This document shows, in pieces, positions 1-11,848 of a DNA stretch of 64,000 bases (the stretch's first letter is position 1; each line of letters opens with the position of its first letter). The translations under genes were made by a program, and so were the position numbers. This DNA comes from Tigriopus japonicus (taxonomy: Eukaryota; Arthropoda; Copepoda; Harpacticoida; Harpacticidae): positions 205,391 to 269,390 of the forward strand of contig JAAGOF010000323.1 in assembly GCA_010645155.1 (NCBI GenBank). The letters run 5' to 3'. The notes beneath the pieces are model-generated. The model searched no databases, had not been told where the DNA came from, and saw only the letters and a program-made list of their open reading frames with translations.

Positions 1-1235
1 TTTTGGGTGGGGGGCGGATTTTTCAATACCGCTACAAGGAATGGGATTCCCTGTAAAGAGAGTTAATCATTAATAGAGTTTCAATAATCAATGTTTATAT
101 AAAATTTGATCTACCAATGAGTTACTGTTGGCAGATCTATACAACCCTTGTATGGGGGGTTGGCCAGGAATAGTTTTTAAAAAAAATGTCCAATCCTACC
201 TTAAATGCTGTTAGAGGATCAGCTCCTGCATATTCCCGATGAAGGCAAATCGGCAATAAATGGAACAATGAAGGAGCCCGATAAAGAAGAGAGGAGCACT
301 TCATTGTTCGAACTAGCCTTGATTCCTTAGGATTTGGAGGTGCTCTCAGAGTGCACGTAAAACCTCTAAGATTGCTACAACTGATCTCAAATCCTGGGTT
401 AGGACAGAGCCCATGAATGCTCTTGAAAACATACAGTATCAGATACCTTTCATACCTTCTCTGAGTACTGTACAGCCCTAACTTCTGGAGCCTCTCCCAA
501 TACGAGAGCTCTCTCATTCCTGTGATGTTCCTAGTAAAACATCTTTGGACCTGCTCGACCTTTTGCAAACCTGCTGAACTCATTGGAGCCCAAATGGGTG
601 AGGCATATTCAAGATGCGGCTGAACAATCGACTTGTACAGAGTTAGCATTGTAATACTGCCCTTTTTATTAGTATTAATCTGATAAGATAACCCATTTAA
701 TTTTTCTTTATAATTTCATAAACCCATTTTTAACTCAAAACGACGTGACAATATTGCCAGCATTTCTATTTCTATTGACCTTTCCTATATTCTATTATCT
801 ATCATTTGTGCAAACATGTAAATTAGACCAGCCGTACAGCTGAATACATGTCTCATTTGCATACAAATATATTGCGATACAACAACTATCTCTGGACTTA
901 AAAGTGCGATAGATCCAGCCACATGTTTGAAATGCCTTCCCCACTTTCAACTGGATATGCTCATCAAACTTTCCATCATCTTGGACGACAACTCCCAAAT
1001 CCCTCATGGACGATACCTGCTCAATATCACAACCTCCATTGTCTTTGAGTGGAACATCTAATTTTGACGCCCAATACGTCATTGTGCGGAATTTCATCCC
1101 GTTCAATGCCATGTTACTCTGACCAACCCAAGAGTAGACTTTCTCCAAGTCCTCAACTAAATATTTTGAGTCCTGACCATTCCTTCCACAAACTAATTTT
1201 GTGTCATCAGCATATGAAGAAATACTGACTTTTGT
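1..1235 (-). mobile_element. Decayed non-LTR retrotransposon (LINE), 3' half
   Basis: Reading the minus strand, the fragment opens near 1235 and contains the reverse-transcriptase catalytic box Y-A-D-D-T-K (YADD codons at 1203-1214). RT thumb-like sequence follows (1148 down to about 890). A second open stretch (649-137, 170 residues) has the usual LINE C-terminal signature: QPHLEYASPIWAP, a Cys-rich CPNPGFE segment and a conserved tail ending near ADPLTAFKVGLDIFF. Frame breaks between about 890 and 650, and loss of everything 5' of the YADD box, mark it as a dead 5'-truncated copy. The 3' UTR runs to position 1 and ends in a tail (ACAGGGAATC, then CCTTGTAGCGGTA) that reappears in a SINE at 41 kb. 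The clade looks like the Jockey/CR1 group; this is inference. Confidence 0.85.
137..649 (-). pseudogene. LINE ORF2 C-terminal remnant (170 residues)
   Basis: This is the longest open stretch of the LINE copy, covering the region after the reverse-transcriptase domain. It includes LYKSIVQPHLEYASPIWAP, the conserved post-RT motif of Jockey/CR1-like elements. It has no independent promoter and lacks the endonuclease and RT core, so it is not a functional protein. The same segment occurs in forward orientation, interrupted by a transposon, at 6428-7990. Confidence 0.8.
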
Positions 1236-1743
1236 TCTTTAAGGGGGGAAAAGTCCATTTTAGTCCGAAAATAGTCTTTCAAATATTTAAAAGCTTCTTT
1301 ATTCATCCTAGCCTCAAGAAAAAGATTGTTGAAAGAAAGTGTATAAATTGACTCTATTGTGATTGGCTCTAAAATGTCACGCTCTCTTATGATTTGGCTC
1401 TATTTTGATTTGGCACTATTTTGAAGTGGCGCTATTTTGATTGGCTCTATTTAGTACACACTCTCTTTTGATCTGCACTATTGTTATATAGACCCGTATT
1501 TTCTGACCTCTCTTGATCACACTAAAACAAGTTGTCTCGGAGAATCAATTCTGAAAACAGGCATGTTCTAAAATTGTCTTTTAATTATTTATTATGGTGT
1601 CAGAAGTGGGATAGCGTTGTAATCGAAGATCTATCTTGACCGTCGTCGTCTTTCCTACAACTTAAGGAATATTCAAAATGGCCTTGGGGATCAGAGGAAT
1701 TCCATAAAGGCCTAAAAAAGGACAAAGGGCACTTTACTATGAC

Positions 1744-2180
1744 AAGAACCACTGAATCTCTGTGGACTGAGAGGCTAACGAGAGGAATCATTATTTCCAG
1801 CAGTAACACTTAAAGTACCTTCTTCTGCAAATGAGACCTTACCTACATTGACAAGAATATGTATTTTGATTTTCTGCTCAATCGAACGTCGGAGTCAACA
1901 CTTATGTTCTCTCAAAGTTCAGTGCAAATCCTAGCGAGAATGAATGAATTAGCACTTTTCTGGTAATTGTTTTACCGCAAAAGGGTAAACTCATTCATTC
2001 TATGTTCTCTTCAGTGCACAAGTTTGAGAAGACAGGAGTTTTCACTCCGGCATTCACTTGAGCTGAAATTTTAAATACAAGCCAGGTCTTGTTTGCAAAA
2101 GAACGCAATTAAATCAATAATCCTTCTGGAAATCATAATTCTCACCGTTAGCCTCCCACTCGAGAAAATCAGTGCTTCTT
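1744..2180. repeat. Palindromic dispersed repeat (AAGAAGCACTGAA family), copy 1
   Basis: This is a roughly 437-bp foldback repeat. It begins AAGAACCACTGAATCTC with AGAGGCTAACG just inside, and ends CGTTAGCCTCCC followed by TCAGTGCTTCTT, the reverse complement of the start. The middle is also palindromic (TGAATGAATTAGC against GTAAACTCATTCATTC). Related copies or fragments lie at 27089-27535, 38568-38842, 46157-46641, about 52846-53100 and about 57590-57835. No open frame is conserved between copies, so it is a non-autonomous element. A target duplication could not be fixed. Confidence 0.7.
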
Positions 2181-2316
2181 AGCCATGGCGACAGAGAGTA
2201 TAATATAAAAAATTGATTTCTCAAGAACAATCAAGTCCATCTCCTTTAGTTGTCCAAGCCCTGGAAAAGGCTTACGTGAAGTTTGAGGTCAACACAAAAA
2301 AAATCGACGACGATTT

Positions 2317-2568
2317 ATGTACCAAGAGATCGATGTATTAAGTTTCGACAAATACCCGAATGAAATAGATGACTTAACGTGTTCATTCCGAAAGTTTATA
2401 GATTTAGTGAATACTGCTCTAATTGACGTTAATATCGCCCTAGGCTCCTCAAGTTATACCATGCACACCTCCCTCATAAAACACGCTAACCCATCAACAA
2501 AAGCTCGGGCCACGATCAGATACCTCTTCACGATTTCACCTCGCAATTTTACCCCAATATGCCAGTGA
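2317..2568 (+). other. Unrecognised 83-codon open frame, possibly a retroelement remnant
   Basis: A short open frame starts at MYQEIDVLSFDKY. An unbroken stretch in another frame lies just upstream (2230-2320, reading VVQALEKAYVKFEVNTKK), so together they could be a frameshifted remnant of a longer gene, for example a gag-like protein. I recognise no domain and see no splice sites that would join it to other coding sequence. Chance openness is a real alternative. Confidence 0.2.
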
Positions 2569-3762
2569 TGCAAGGATGATTTTCCTCTTTGAAACCGAGC
2601 CTCTTATTTCAGGTTGAAATAGTGTTGGGAACTTAAGCTTTCCGGGGGTGATGTCCGGGCGTATGTTATTTTCCCCGGTCAAAGGCACCTAAATTTGTTT
2701 TGTCCTAGGCCAAATATCTCCTTAGAATTTTGGAGGTCACGCACATTTGTTCGCTCCTGGCCAATTTTCACCAAAGACGAGAACTGACGAAAGAGTTGTT
2801 CAATTTAGCTCACCTTTTGGTATGCAACAACCAATATTTCAGACCAAAATAACCACAATGAGGCAAAAGAGTTGAAACTAGGCATAGCCAGGGCTTCTTC
2901 AAAACCTAAGCCAAACTGAATGTTTGGAAACTCGCCTTCGGGAATCACCAGAAGCTCCTTATACCAAACATTCTCAAAGCGGTTTGCTTGACTCAGCTTG
3001 TCAATAGGCAATTGTCTGCCCACCGACGAATGAAGGACACGCTCAACCCAAAACATATCACTTTTCAAGCCAAAAAAGGGATTTTGCAAATTCAATCAAA
3101 GTCGAGCATGTCAAAGAAGATTGTCCACCTTAATGCTCTATTCTGTTGCCCATTTCGTTTTGGGAAGCAGGATTCGTCCACTTCTTTTAATGATTCTTTT
3201 ATTCCAACATATTCTACTCTAGTATTAACGAACATTACTTTTCTTAAAAAGCTTCTTCTTAAGCTTTATTTCTATTTTCGTTGTAAAAGGTCCCCTCTGA
3301 AGTAAGCTTTTCCCAAACTTTACACTCAGAACTCTACGCCCTCTTAGGATACTCTGCATGACTTTAGATGGTAGAATAAAAGACTCGTCCAACATGATGG
3401 CTGTCCATTGGAGTGACATTGTAAGCTCTTAATAATGCACGAGACATAGTATCTTCGAAAGGAGCAGCCTTCCCTTTTGTAATGATTTTCATTCAACAGA
3501 TAAAGGAACGAATCCATTGCTCTCCCACCATAGTTGGTCAAACTATTGCACTCACACGGTCTTCGGATAGTTGCACCAAAAAAATAGTCTGCGGACAGAG
3601 TAATTTTGATTGCATTTGCATCATCACATTCCAATCATTCATTGCTCCGCCTCTCCATTTTCCATTTTAGGTGCAATTGCTTTCCATGCCACTTTGGATC
3701 CTTCAACATGCCTCATTTAATATCCCTTTCATTTGTGTAATAAAAGCATGGCCACAATGGAT

Positions 3763-4032
3763 GAGTGTAATCGGACGAATTCAGCTGGCAGTTCTGCGGC
3801 CAAAATGGTTAGGGATACGTCAGAGTCGAGACAAATCCACCAAGAAACTCAGATATTTCTTCTCATAATTATATAATTCACATTCTTCATTTTGCCAATC
3901 AATCGAAACAAGAACTGTTTCCACACGTAACTAACTTAAACTATGAAACGTCCAAGCCTAGTTATGACCCATCCCTAGCCATTCTGGCCCCCAAATCCCC
4001 TGCTGCATTCGTCCAACTACACGCAATCATCT
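3763..4032. mobile_element. MITE with about 55-bp terminal inverted repeats, copy 1
   Basis: The left end reads GAGTGTAATCGGACGAATTC, then CAGCTGG and GGTTAGGGATACG. The right end carries the reverse complement (CATCCCTAGCC, CCCCCAAATC, CATTCGTCC). A second copy lies at about 59036-59290. It has no coding capacity. The target duplication is not clear, so the superfamily is left open. Confidence 0.65.
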
Positions 4033-4545
4033 ATTGCTCGGAGACACGGAATTGAAGGTTTGACTGGCCGTAGAAAGACATTAAATCATGTAAAGTCAAT
4101 TTTTAGTCAAAAAACGTCGATTTCTCGATCAATTTACATGAGTTGGTTGTTAGTTGGTGGTTACATTATTGGTCATATTCAAAGAATTACTATCGCCAAA
4201 AGATCAAGCCCGGGAAAAACGTTTTTTTGGCAAGGCTTACTACTTGCGACAATTTGACCAGTCCAACTTTTTTCACAATTTAAAGACCCGAAAAAAACCC
4301 AGATGCTTTATAACAGTTTTTTAGGTGTACGGTCAGTTCATTGCTGATTGTTTGATCGTGTTCAGTTCATAGCTGTTCGTCTCATCGCGGTTTGTTTTAT
4401 CGCAACAGTGTTTGTTTGGTCGCGTGTTCATTTGGATGCTATTTCTTTCATTGCAAGATATGTTTTATTGGTCGTGCGTTCGTTTTAAAACTATAAACAC
4501 CTCGTTTTCACAAATTAAGAGTTAGTTCCAATAACTCTGTCAATC

Positions 4546-5937
4546 ATGCCGTACTTTGTTATGAGCAAGAGAGGAGCAAAAAAATTGGTCGATGACGAGA
4601 ATCATATCTACTTGTGCGAACGCAAATCTGAGGCAAAATGGTATTGGAAATGTGAGAAGAAGACTTGCCCTGCTCGACTACATTCCTTGCCAGAGGAGAC
4701 TGGTATCGTCAAAGAAATAGGGGTCCACAACCATCTAGCGATACCTGGTCGCGGTGAAGCCCTGGCCGTGATTGGTAACATTAAGGGCAAGGTTCTGGAG
4801 GGGACAAAGGAAAAACCGAGAAATATCTTAGCGGATTCCATAACTGGACTCGATACCGTGGCGCATGCCCAAGTCCCTTCTCTCTCTTGCTTGTCCCAAC
4901 AAATTAGGAGAGTAAGAAGAAAGTACGACCATCAACCTCCAGTTCCCAGGCAAAGGACAGGGTTTGAAATTCCCGAAGACTTCAAAACAACAAGTGAAGG
5001 TCAACCTTTCCTTTTGCACGACTCTGGCATTGAAGATACTGAAAGAATCTTGATATTCGCCTCCCAAGACGGCCTTTCAATGCTAGAAAAAGCCGACCAT
5101 ATTTTAGGAGATGGGACCTTCAAATCGTCACCAACCATATTCTTCCAACTGTTTGTTATTCATGTTTCTATCTTGGGCCACTACTTAGCAGCACTGTTCA
5201 GTCTTCTACCCAACAAGAAGGAAGTCACCTACAAACGACTTTTGGAGACGATCAAAATTCAAAGGCCAAATGTGAACTTCAAAACCTTTGGGTGCGATTT
5301 TGAAATGGCAATTGTAAATTCTGTCAAGTTCCACTTCCCCGAAATTACTCTTCATTTGTGCTTCTTCCACTTCAAGCAGAACCTTTATAGAAAAGTACAA
5401 GCACTGGGTTGGCAAGTGAAATACAACCAAGACAAGGAATTTTCCTTAAGTATCAAAAAAGTCGCCGCCCTTGCATTTGTCCCGATTGAAGATGTTGTTG
5501 AAGCTTTCGAATTGCTACAAGATGAAGCACACGAATTAGTCCCTTTTCTAGACTACATTGAAGAAGTGTGCATTGGCCGAAAAAGAGGCAGAACTGGACG
5601 GAGAGAGACCCCCTTATACGAAATTTCAACCTGGAATGTCCATAGCCGTACCATTCAAGGTATCCACAGGACCAACAACAGCAGCGAGACCTTCAACAGC
5701 GCCATGTCCCAATCCTTGGATGGACCAAATCCAACACTATTCAAATTAATTCATCAATTGCGAAGAGAAGAGACTTTATCACGGAAAAAAGTTACAGAAG
5801 CATCCTTTGGTGACAAGCGGCTCAGGGCAAAGCGTTACGTCACATTTGATAGAAGAATTTTCAATTTAACGAAGAGTTACAATGCCTCCGACAAAATTAA
5901 TTTCCTTTTAAATATTGCTTGTGCAATAACTTTGTAA
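4546..5937 (+). CDS. MULE-type transposase with N-terminal FLYWCH zinc finger
   Basis: This is an uninterrupted 463-residue frame from ATG to TAA. Residues about 5-65 form a FLYWCH-type zinc finger: YLCERKSEAKWYWKCEKKTC followed by the H-x-H pair in VHNHLA. Residues about 180-300 form a MULE transposase core: first Asp in ILGDGTF, second Asp in FGCDFEMA, then the typical CFFHFKQ (C-x2-H) motif. An acidic residue in TNNSSETFNSA could be the third catalytic residue. MULE transposases cut and paste DNA at element ends. The frame has no stop or frameshift, so the copy is young or under selection. A polyadenylation-like AATAAA overlaps the stop region (around 5936-5960). I could not find terminal inverted repeats, so a domesticated single-copy gene is possible. 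The start is the first ATG of the frame. Confidence 0.85.
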   Translation: MPYFVMSKRGAKKLVDDENHIYLCERKSEAKWYWKCEKKTCPARLHSLPEETGIVKEIGVHNHLAIPGRGEALAVIGNIKGKVLEGTKEKPRNILADSITGLDTVAHAQVPSLSCLSQQIRRVRRKYDHQPPVPRQRTGFEIPEDFKTTSEGQPFLLHDSGIEDTERILIFASQDGLSMLEKADHILGDGTFKSSPTIFFQLFVIHVSILGHYLAALFSLLPNKKEVTYKRLLETIKIQRPNVNFKTFGCDFEMAIVNSVKFHFPEITLHLCFFHFKQNLYRKVQALGWQVKYNQDKEFSLSIKKVAALAFVPIEDVVEAFELLQDEAHELVPFLDYIEEVCIGRKRGRTGRRETPLYEISTWNVHSRTIQGIHRTNNSSETFNSAMSQSLDGPNPTLFKLIHQLRREETLSRKKVTEASFGDKRLRAKRYVTFDRRIFNLTKSYNASDKINFLLNIACAITL

Positions 5938-6427
5938 TAAATTGTGCTAAAAAATAAAAAATGCGATCAACAAATCTGCGTGGGCAAATTTACTACTTTT
6001 CATCTTGAGTCTTGCTTGAAATATTTGAAAACCCTTTTATCTATTTGTTTGTTCTTGCGTGAAAACCTTCTCAAAAAGGGACCAATTCTACTGAATGAAA
6101 TGATGCTCAAATAGTAAGTTTGAATCATTTAACCTCAAAACTATACGAACTTGTGAGGAAACTTCGTGTATTATTCGCATCCATGCAATATCAATAGTCG
6201 TTTCACAACGAACGTTCTTTTACTTTTTGAGTCAAAACAACGAATTGCTCATTTTGTTCGATTTGTTGAAAATTGAAATTGGAATTATTTTTAGCACCTT
6301 CTTGTCATGGGGTGGAGATAAATGAGAAATCCCCAGACATTCCAAATTATCATACCAAACAAGCATTTTCCCTTGCATGAGCCTTTGGTGAGAATATTTT
6401 TACAACTTCAAGTTAATCAAGATTCAA

Positions 6428-6551
6428 GTTTCAAAAATAATCATGGGCTTTGTCCTAACCCAAGATTTGAGGTCATTTATAGCGATCGTAGAGATTTTAC
6501 GTGCGTTCTGAGAGCACCTCCAAATCCAAGGGAATCGAGGCTAGTTCGAAC
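6428..6551 (+). mobile_element. LINE 3' fragment, left part (split by insertion)
   Basis: It encodes HGLCPNPRFEV and RAPPNPRESRLVRT, matching the C-terminal segment of the LINE at 1-1235 but on the plus strand. The match stops at the 8-bp target duplication GTTCGAAC (6544-6551) and resumes at 7761 beyond an inserted element. Confidence 0.8.
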
Positions 6552-7238
6552 TAGAGCTCTATATTAGAAAGAGTACAATCATATCCAACGCCATCTAGTT
6601 CATTCTGCTCGCAACTGCTCGCCGTTCCCAAAAGGATGCACGAGTACCCTCTAAGCTGAACAAATTTTCCAAAATATGAGACCAAGATAGCAATTTTTGA
6701 GAAACTAAGGGGCCTAGAACCCTTATGAAGGGGTCCAAAATGAACTGTTAGTGTGTTTCAAATGAGTTAAGATTGCATTACTTGTAAAATTAGGTTTAAA
6801 ACTTTAAAAGACATTAAGAGAATGAAAATCTATCCCCTTGGACATATTGATGCAAGTGGTGATGGCAACAATGTGATTGGAAATGAAATTGCAGGGCTGC
6901 TGAATTCTCTTCCCTCTTGTGCTTGGCTGTCATGGTCATTGCTGAGAAAGAGCACAGGGAATTTTCTTCCTCTCTTGACTTCACCCCTGACTGCAATTTA
7001 AACTTGCCCACCTAGATGCAAGATCACAGGAGTAGCTGGTGGTGGCCAGCAGGAGAGTCCAGTCAAATGCTTGCTAGCTTCAGATGGCTTGCCCAGCTTG
7101 CCCACTGGCACTTGTTAAGAAGGGAACTGATAGGATTGCTGGGCCGGGCCAGCTTTCTCTCTCTCTCTCGCTCTCTCTCTCGCTCGCTCTCTCTCTCGCT
7201 CGCTCTCTCTCTCGCTCTCTCTCTCGCTCGCTCTCTCT

Positions 7239-7269
<31 letters not shown>

Positions 7270-7760
7270 GCTCGCTCTCTCTCGCTCGCTCTCTCTCGCT
7301 CTCCACACTGAGCCCAGTGAACAAACAAGGAGGGCGTGACTAAAAATTTCAGGGTTGCAAGGTGAAGAAAGGAAAACTCAACATTCTCCTCTTTATCAAT
7401 ATTCTATCTGAAGCATTTTTATGGTATGAGCCCTGATTACGAACGTTTTCTCTGAAAAGCATTGATCAGAGTGAGGGGTGAGATATTCATTTTTTTCTTG
7501 GTCTTTTAGGTTTTAAACTTAATTTTACAAGTAATTCAGCTTTGAATCATTTGAAACACACAAATAGGTCATTTTGGACCCCTTCATTAAGGTTCTAGGC
7601 CCTTTACTTTCTCAAAAGTTGTCACCTTGTTCTCATATTTTGGAAAAGTTGTTCAGCTTAGAGGGTACTTTTGCATTGTTTTGGGAACGGCGAGCAGTTG
7701 CGAGCCAAATCAACTAGATGGCGTTGGATATGATTGTACTCTTTCTAATATAGAGCTCTA
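6552..7760. mobile_element. hAT-like foldback element with 261-bp inverted repeats, inserted in a LINE
   Basis: It is 1209 bp long. The left arm 6552-6812 starts TAGAGCTCTATATTAG and the right arm 7501-7760 is its reverse complement, about 85-90% identical by eye. It is flanked by a perfect 8-bp duplication, GTTCGAAC (6544-6551 and 7761-7768), fitting the hAT preference nTnnnnAn. The empty site is visible: the LINE copy near 300-330 reads straight through this point. The interior has no transposase and holds a CT/CG-rich microsatellite. Non-autonomous. Confidence 0.9.
7155..7308. repeat. (CT)n / CTCGCTCG microsatellite
   Basis: About 150 bp of CTCTCT interspersed with CGCTCG units. It opens all frames on both strands (Ser/Leu/Arg or Arg/Glu runs), which are artefacts. 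It lies inside the hAT-like element. Confidence 0.95.
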
Positions 7761-7990
7761 GTTCGAACAATGAAGTGCTCCTCTCTTCTTTATCGGGCTC
7801 CTTAATTGTTCATCTTGTTGCTTATTTCGCTGAGTTATTTGTCTTCGTCGGGAATATGTAGGAGCTGATCCTCTAACAGCATTTAAGGCAGGATTGGACA
7901 TTTTTTTTAATACTATTCCTGACCAACCCATTATTCAAGGGTTGTACAGATCTGCCAACAATAACTCTTTGGTAGATCAAACTTCGTTTA
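7761..7990 (+). mobile_element. LINE 3' fragment, right part
   Basis: It resumes the LINE match after the insertion: GTTCGAACAATGAAGTGCTC, then GGAGCTGATCCTCTAACAGC and the 3' UTR text TGGTAGATCAAAC. It equals the reverse complement of about 100-330. The frame is broken by substitutions and small indels. Confidence 0.8.
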
Positions 7991-8819
7991 AATGTTAATT
8001 GTATAAAGTATAGTTGGGACTTATTTGTTTTCAAGGAAAAATATCCACAAACAAACTCCCTCAAAAAAACCCTCCAATTACATTCCTTCTTGGTTGAACA
8101 ATCAAGATTGACTGACTTTGGTGCTTTATTTCCATGTACAAGTGTAATTTGTAAATTGTCACATTTGGCCATTGCAGTTGATTTACGCGGTCTTTAACGT
8201 ACTCAAGTTTTCTTATTCAATGAGTATCACGTGTTCTGGCATGTTGGAAGATGGTTATGACCTAGATAAACGGCTCATTTCCCTTTATTTTGACCAAAGA
8301 AACCATTTAACAAGTTGCTATCTGGGTTAACGATGCCAAGTTCTGGGCTATCCAAAACACAATAAACAAGTTTCGATCTACTCTGCAGCTACAAAAATAT
8401 GCAGTTCTTTCATTGGATATTAATGATCACGGGAACAAATGTTACACAAAACAAAAATCGAGGGTAAAGAAAGGCCGGACAACAAATATACGTATGTCGC
8501 ATGGACATTTCAGAAATAAGAGTGTAAAATCTTTCCTCGTTATTGGTCGAAGTCTCTACTGTACTGGTAGATTTCGAGTCCGATGTTTGCCATAGTTTTG
8601 CCATTTTGGTCCTAATGGGTCAAAGCGCTTGCCACCTCTAAACTTCTCAAAGGACATGATACATAATATTCATGTAAAATATGGCAGCACTGACATCTCG
8701 AAGTCCATTATTACAAGTACTGGTGGAAGTCGAACTCGATTTAGTTCGAGTGTTGCCATATTGGTCCTTATTTAGGTCTTTGGACAAAAAGTTCAATACA
8801 ACCTGCCTTATGTGATAGG

Positions 8820-9446
8820 CAAGGCCACCAAATTTTTGTAAAAAATATCGCTGAAAAATGTATTATTTTTGGTAGTTTTTTTGAGAAATAATGTAACAAA
8901 ATCGGATTTTTTGGTAATTTTGAGGTAACTTGATCACATATTGCCTCAAAAATAATCTTTTTCGTACATGCATCATCTAAATTTTGTTGCATAGGTAGGA
9001 AAAGATGCTAAAATAAGTATTTTCGTCACAATTGTTGCAAATTTAATCGCTTCTATTCATATTTTGATTTTGACATCCTTTTTGTACATCATTCTTAACA
9101 GAACAGGCATTTTTCTACATTTCTTTTGAAATTTTCCCAATTTTTGTAGTTTTGGACAAAAATTGCACATTTTTGTAACTGCAATGTAAAATATTATTTA
9201 CAACTATCTAGCGGGCCTGATGATGAACTAAATATTCCTAGTGACAAATGTAATGCGCTGTATATTCTTGTTCCTTTATCTTGACTTTGTCGTAAAATTA
9301 AACATTTTTTCATATCAGTTTTATTGAAACAATCAATTTAACCACATTTATGTAAAAAAAATCCCTATTTATGTAATTTTGGACAAAAATCGCAAATTTT
9401 GTTAATTACATTTTAAAATATAATTTACAACTATCTGGTGGCCCTG
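8820..9446. mobile_element. hAT-like MITE (CARGGCCACC ends)
   Basis: A 627-bp element starting CAAGGCCACCAAATTT and ending CTATCTGGTGGCCCTG. Flanks GTGATAGG (8812-8819) and GTAATAGG (9447-9454) match at 7 of 8 bases, the size expected for hAT. The rightmost 240 bp recur inverted at 29699-29930. It has no coding capacity. Confidence 0.75.
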
Positions 9447-11848
9447 GTAATAGGAATTAAACTTCTAGCCAAAAATTGGCAACACTCCCAAGCTTAAGGT
9501 TTCCAATAATCGCCTTTTTTATTGCCTCTTGCCAACTTCAAACTTATTCGAAAAAGTCAATCTTTCAAGAGTTTAGAGATTCAGCGCACAAACAAAACAC
9601 TTCCAAAATTGACGGCCTGGATCCCAAAAGACATCTGACTGAAAGTTTATGCCATGTGACTCGTCTTATCTACTCAATCTTTTTAGCATGTAGACCTTTA
9701 AAAGTGTCGGTGGCCATTGAGGCCTCAAGTCAAAGATTGGCAATCGGGCCTCAAGTTTCCAGACTCATTGTTCGAGTGCCAATGGTGGTTTTAAACACAC
9801 AAAAAAAAGATCTTGATCAGACTGGTCGTGCACATTGCAACGGCAAAAATGACCTTGAATGGGAAATCCTGGCGGCATCCAATAGAATAAATGCACAGGC
9901 TAAAAGGCATTTCCAGTCGATTGGAGAGAAGGTTGGGAAGTCTCAAATGCATTGCATCAGATCAGGGTTGGTCAATTATTTTCCCATTGGAGAAAAAACC
10001 GCAATGTATAGATTTATGGGTTTATGAACAATCAAAGAATCATTTAATGATTGAATTGTTTTTTTTGTGGCCTTTCAGATGTTTTTAAAACAAAACCACT
10101 TTGATTTGAAATGAGAGGCAATTTGTTTTTGCAAAACTTTCCACAAACTAATATAAAAACCGAAAACCGAAATTTCGAAATATCGAAAACCGAAAACACG
10201 TTTTGGCCGAAAAAAAATGTAACCGAGGCCAAACCCGAAAGTAGTGACCAAATAGGATTTACACTATCGAATCCAAATTATATTTGTTAAACATTAGAAT
10301 CATTCCTTGACTTTCCAAAAATATGAACGATTACTATCACTAGGCTTTTTAATGCTTCTTTGGTTCCGGTTTTTATTTGAGCTCTTTGGCAGAAATGAAG
10401 CCAAATTTTGTGCTTCGGTCAATAAAGACAATGTTAAAAAAATATTAATCAATGATTACTTGCCATTGAGTGCTGGATTTGTTTTTATAGACGAAACAAC
10501 CCTGCATCAAATGCAACTGACCAATTGTTGACCAATTTGACATTGACGAAGAGTCAGGAGATTGAAATACGAACCAATTGGCAAGTTGCTCACTCTATCG
10601 GACATCTGACAAATGCATCGACGATGCAGGTGATAAATAGACGTCTTGGTTTCTCTCAGCAAGATGTTCAAGAAAAAGGCGCAATTTAGACAGGCTTAAA
10701 CTGAAAAAGCACAATGAAGCCTGCGTTTGGCATTGACGCCTTAACTTTTAGATGCAAACGTCCATAAAGATACAGATCCGTTTCTGAGCCGACTTTGAAC
10801 AAAGTTGCACAATTGCAACTCACAATGTTTGAAAGAACTCCTGTTCCGTAAAGAGCAGTTTAAAGAAAATTGGCATTTCTGTCACCTAGATGGCTTTCAC
10901 ACAAGTTCAACACACCTTGTGCCCTCTCGTGTCAATGGGAGTGATTACCGTATCATTTTACGGACTTGCTGCCGTCTCTAACTGCTGTTAGCAGTGTAGG
11001 CTTGCCAAAAAAAATCTCAGTTTTCAAGGGTCAGATTTTCGAAAAATGTTGCATTTATGGGCAATGGCATGGTTAATGTATGTTGAGAAGTATTGCAAAG
11101 TAATTTGAAAACAAATGGAGAAATTGGAAGCCTTCAATTAAACAAATTATTTTTTTATACGTTTATTTGCCCCAGGAACCGATCTCCTCTGGCCATCTTG
11201 TTTTTCAAAGTCGGGCATTCCTAATTTCAAATTTCGGAAGAACCCCCTCAACTTTTGTAACGAAATTTTAGATAAAAGCAACAAAACACACTTTTTGCAA
11301 ATACAATGTCAAGAATTGCTATTTCAACTTCAATTTGTGCAGATAAGAAAGGCATTGATGCAATCACCAGGCCTAAACCTTCGTTTTAGTTACCTCGCAC
11401 ACTCATCAGAAACACAGGTCTTCCGAACTTTTTTTCCCGCCAAAAATGATGACGTCACTAGTAATTGCTGTAATATGCACAACTCTTTATCAGAGGAAAC
11501 ATTGTTTAGGAAGCTATTTTGAGCTTCAAACGAGGGATTTAGTGAGAAACTGCGCCATCTTGTGGTAAATATAACTCTGGCTGCCCTTGACAAATATTTG
11601 AATTGAATTTATGATCGCTCAGCATGATTTTAAGATATTTAGCACAAAAATTCCGTGACTGAACACATATTGACCCAAATTGGGAAGAGAAATCAATCTC
11701 AAAAACAAAGCCGTGGCTGTGACCTCAAGATTAAGATAGGGATACTCTTAAAATCAAGAAACCCCTGTTTTGCCTTTGTATGGTGGAGTGTTTTTAAGCT
11801 TCGATTGCATTGCTCTATAGAGGCAACAAGAGATTGGTTTGTCATCAC
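9447..11848. other. Gene-free stretch
   Basis: AT-rich DNA with scattered short open frames and no recognisable protein. The longest (9476-10027) has no ATG at its start and no codon or splice support. A patch of CCGAAAACCGAAA-type simple sequence sits at 10155-10215 and resembles the interior of the elements at 34.8 and 40.2 kb. Confidence 0.5.

Noticed and set aside
7016..7339. Ser/Leu/Arg-rich and Arg/Glu-rich open frames on both strands
   Set aside because: They are the translation of a CTCTCT/CGCTCG microsatellite in all frames; no real protein.
9476..10027. 183-codon plus-strand open frame
   Set aside because: No ATG at the start (TTG), no recognisable domain, composition like the surrounding non-coding DNA, and it begins just outside a MITE.
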